A DNA stretch of 5,688 nt from Myxococcales bacterium (GTDB lineage: Bacteria; Myxococcota_A; Polyangia; Nannocystales; Nannocystaceae): the NCBI GenBank assembly GCA_020431135.1, contig JAGQIT010001328.1:1-5688 (forward strand), given 5' to 3'. A program made the translations under genes and the position numbers. Of this stretch, positions 4,867 through 5,688 are shown piece after piece; position 1 is the first letter of the stretch, and each line of letters starts with the position of its first letter. The notes beneath the pieces were generated by a model. That model did no database searches, was not told where the DNA came from, and saw only the letters and a program-made list of their open reading frames with translations.

Positions 4867-5688
4867 ATGCACGCGGAGCCCATGCCTCGCCGCGACCGCC
4901 CGCCGGAGCCGACGCCGGAGACCCCCAAGCCCACGCCGCCCCACCGCCCGGTGCCGTGGTCGTCGATGTGGTGGCTCCTCGCCATGTTCGGGCTCCTCTG
5001 GGCCTGGCAGGCCGGCGTCGACGCCTTCACCGTCCAGACGATCCCCTACAGCGAGTTCAAGGAGCGGGTCGTCGCCGGCGAGGTCCGCGAGATCGTCATC
5101 GAGCCCGAGGTCATCGAGGGCCGGATCGTCCGCGGCGACGCCGACGACGACGACGCGAGCGGCGGCACGACGACCGGCGGCGACGCCAAGCCGGCGCCGA
5201 AGCGCCCCAAGGAGTTCGAGTTCCGCACCGTCCGCGTCGAGGATCCGAAGCTCGTCGAGGTCCTCGAGGCCCACGAGGTCACCTTCGTCGGCGAGATGCC
5301 GCGCCTGATCTCGCGGGTGCTGATCGCCTGGGTCCTGCCGATCGCCCTTATGATCGGGCTGTGGACCCTGATCTCGCGGCGGATGGGCGCCGCCGCCGGG
5401 CAGGCGATGAGCTTCGGCAAGTCGCCGGCGAAGATGTCGCCGACCACCGAGACGGGGGTCACCTTCGCCGACGTCGCCGGCTGCGAGGAGGCCAAGATCG
5501 AGCTCGAGGAGGTCGTCGACTTCCTCAAGCACCCGCAGCGCTACCAGGCGCTCGGCGCCAAGATCCCCAAGGGGATCCTCCTCGTCGGCCCGCCCGGCAC
5601 CGGCAAGACGCTCCTCGCCAAGGCGGTCGCCGGCGAGGCCCAGGTCCCCTTCTACTCGCTCAGCGGCTCGGACTTCGTCGAGATGTTC
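4867..5688 (+). CDS. ftsH: ATP-dependent membrane zinc protease FtsH, N-terminal part
   Basis: FtsH is a hexameric inner-membrane AAA+ protease that extracts and degrades misfolded membrane proteins and selected cytoplasmic regulators. The first 274 residues are present; the gene continues past the window. A proline-rich cytoplasmic tail (1-30) precedes TM1 (about 33-50, MWWLLAMFGLLWAW). The periplasmic domain (about 51-148) starts with IPYSEFKERV, typical of the family, and carries an acidic and Gly/Thr-rich insert at about 91-108. TM2 is about 150-170. Then come the FGKSPAKM linker (183-190), VTFADVAGCEEAK (198-210), the Walker A motif GPPGTGKT (241-248) and the start of the pore-loop region (SGSDFVEMF, 266-274). 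Walker B, the second region of homology and the HEXXH protease site lie outside. ATG 4882 (residue 6) is an alternative start, with GGAG three bases before it. Confidence 0.93.
   Translation, partial: MHAEPMPRRDRPPEPTPETPKPTPPHRPVPWSSMWWLLAMFGLLWAWQAGVDAFTVQTIPYSEFKERVVAGEVREIVIEPEVIEGRIVRGDADDDDASGGTTTGGDAKPAPKRPKEFEFRTVRVEDPKLVEVLEAHEVTFVGEMPRLISRVLIAWVLPIALMIGLWTLISRRMGAAAGQAMSFGKSPAKMSPTTETGVTFADVAGCEEAKIELEEVVDFLKHPQRYQALGAKIPKGILLVGPPGTGKTLLAKAVAGEAQVPFYSLSGSDFVEMF

Noticed and set aside
3401..5308. A 635-residue open frame on the plus strand
   Set aside because: It overlaps the ART end, runs antisense through the ATP-grasp gene and enters ftsH out of frame. Its Arg/Pro/Ser-rich translation shows no family motif.
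1..5688. tRNA, rRNA, CRISPR array, insertion sequence or riboswitch
   Set aside because: No cloverleaf-like sequence, spaced direct repeats, terminal inverted repeats or conserved aptamer elements were seen; almost all the window is covered by the genes described.

Overview
The window is GC-rich DNA with strongly G/C-ending codons. From about position 600 to the right edge it reads like a myxobacterial (Myxococcota, possibly Nannocystaceae-type) chromosome. The clues are a tetratricopeptide (TPR) tail of the kind that ends myxobacterial Ser/Thr kinases, a very GC3-rich FtsH, and a DUF4157 (eCIS_core) toxin. The organism assignment is inferred from protein style, not from a marker gene.

Layout: (1) Positions 1-602, minus strand, hold a piece of a TrbI/VirB10-type conjugation gene that is cut at both ends. 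Its style is proteobacterial and unlike the rest of the window. (2) Positions 599-949, plus strand, hold the C-terminal end of a TPR protein that is cut at the same point, so an abrupt junction between two unrelated genes lies at about 596-605. (3) A 124-base gap carries a promoter-like site. (4) Positions 1074-3896, plus strand, hold the main feature: a 940-residue protein with an N-terminal DUF4157/eCIS_core domain containing an HEXXH motif, a central module I cannot name, and a C-terminal R-S-E class ADP-ribosyltransferase. It looks like a toxin cargo of an extracellular contractile injection system (eCIS). (5) Positions 3899-4792, minus strand, hold an ATP-grasp ligase resembling the D-cycloserine enzyme DcsG. 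It converges on the toxin gene with only two bases between the stop codons. (6) Positions 4867-5688, plus strand, hold the first 274 residues of the membrane AAA+ protease FtsH, diverging from the ATP-grasp gene across 74 bases and running off the window.

The genes do not form one operon, since the strand alternates at each of the last three genes. No eCIS structural gene and no candidate immunity gene lies next to the toxin within the window. Its delivery by an eCIS is therefore inferred from the DUF4157 domain alone. Two genes, the toxin and the ATP-grasp ligase, have a TATA-like hexamer exactly six bases before the ATG and no Shine-Dalgarno sequence, which suggests leaderless transcripts. 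I saw no tRNA, rRNA, CRISPR array, insertion-sequence ends or riboswitch.
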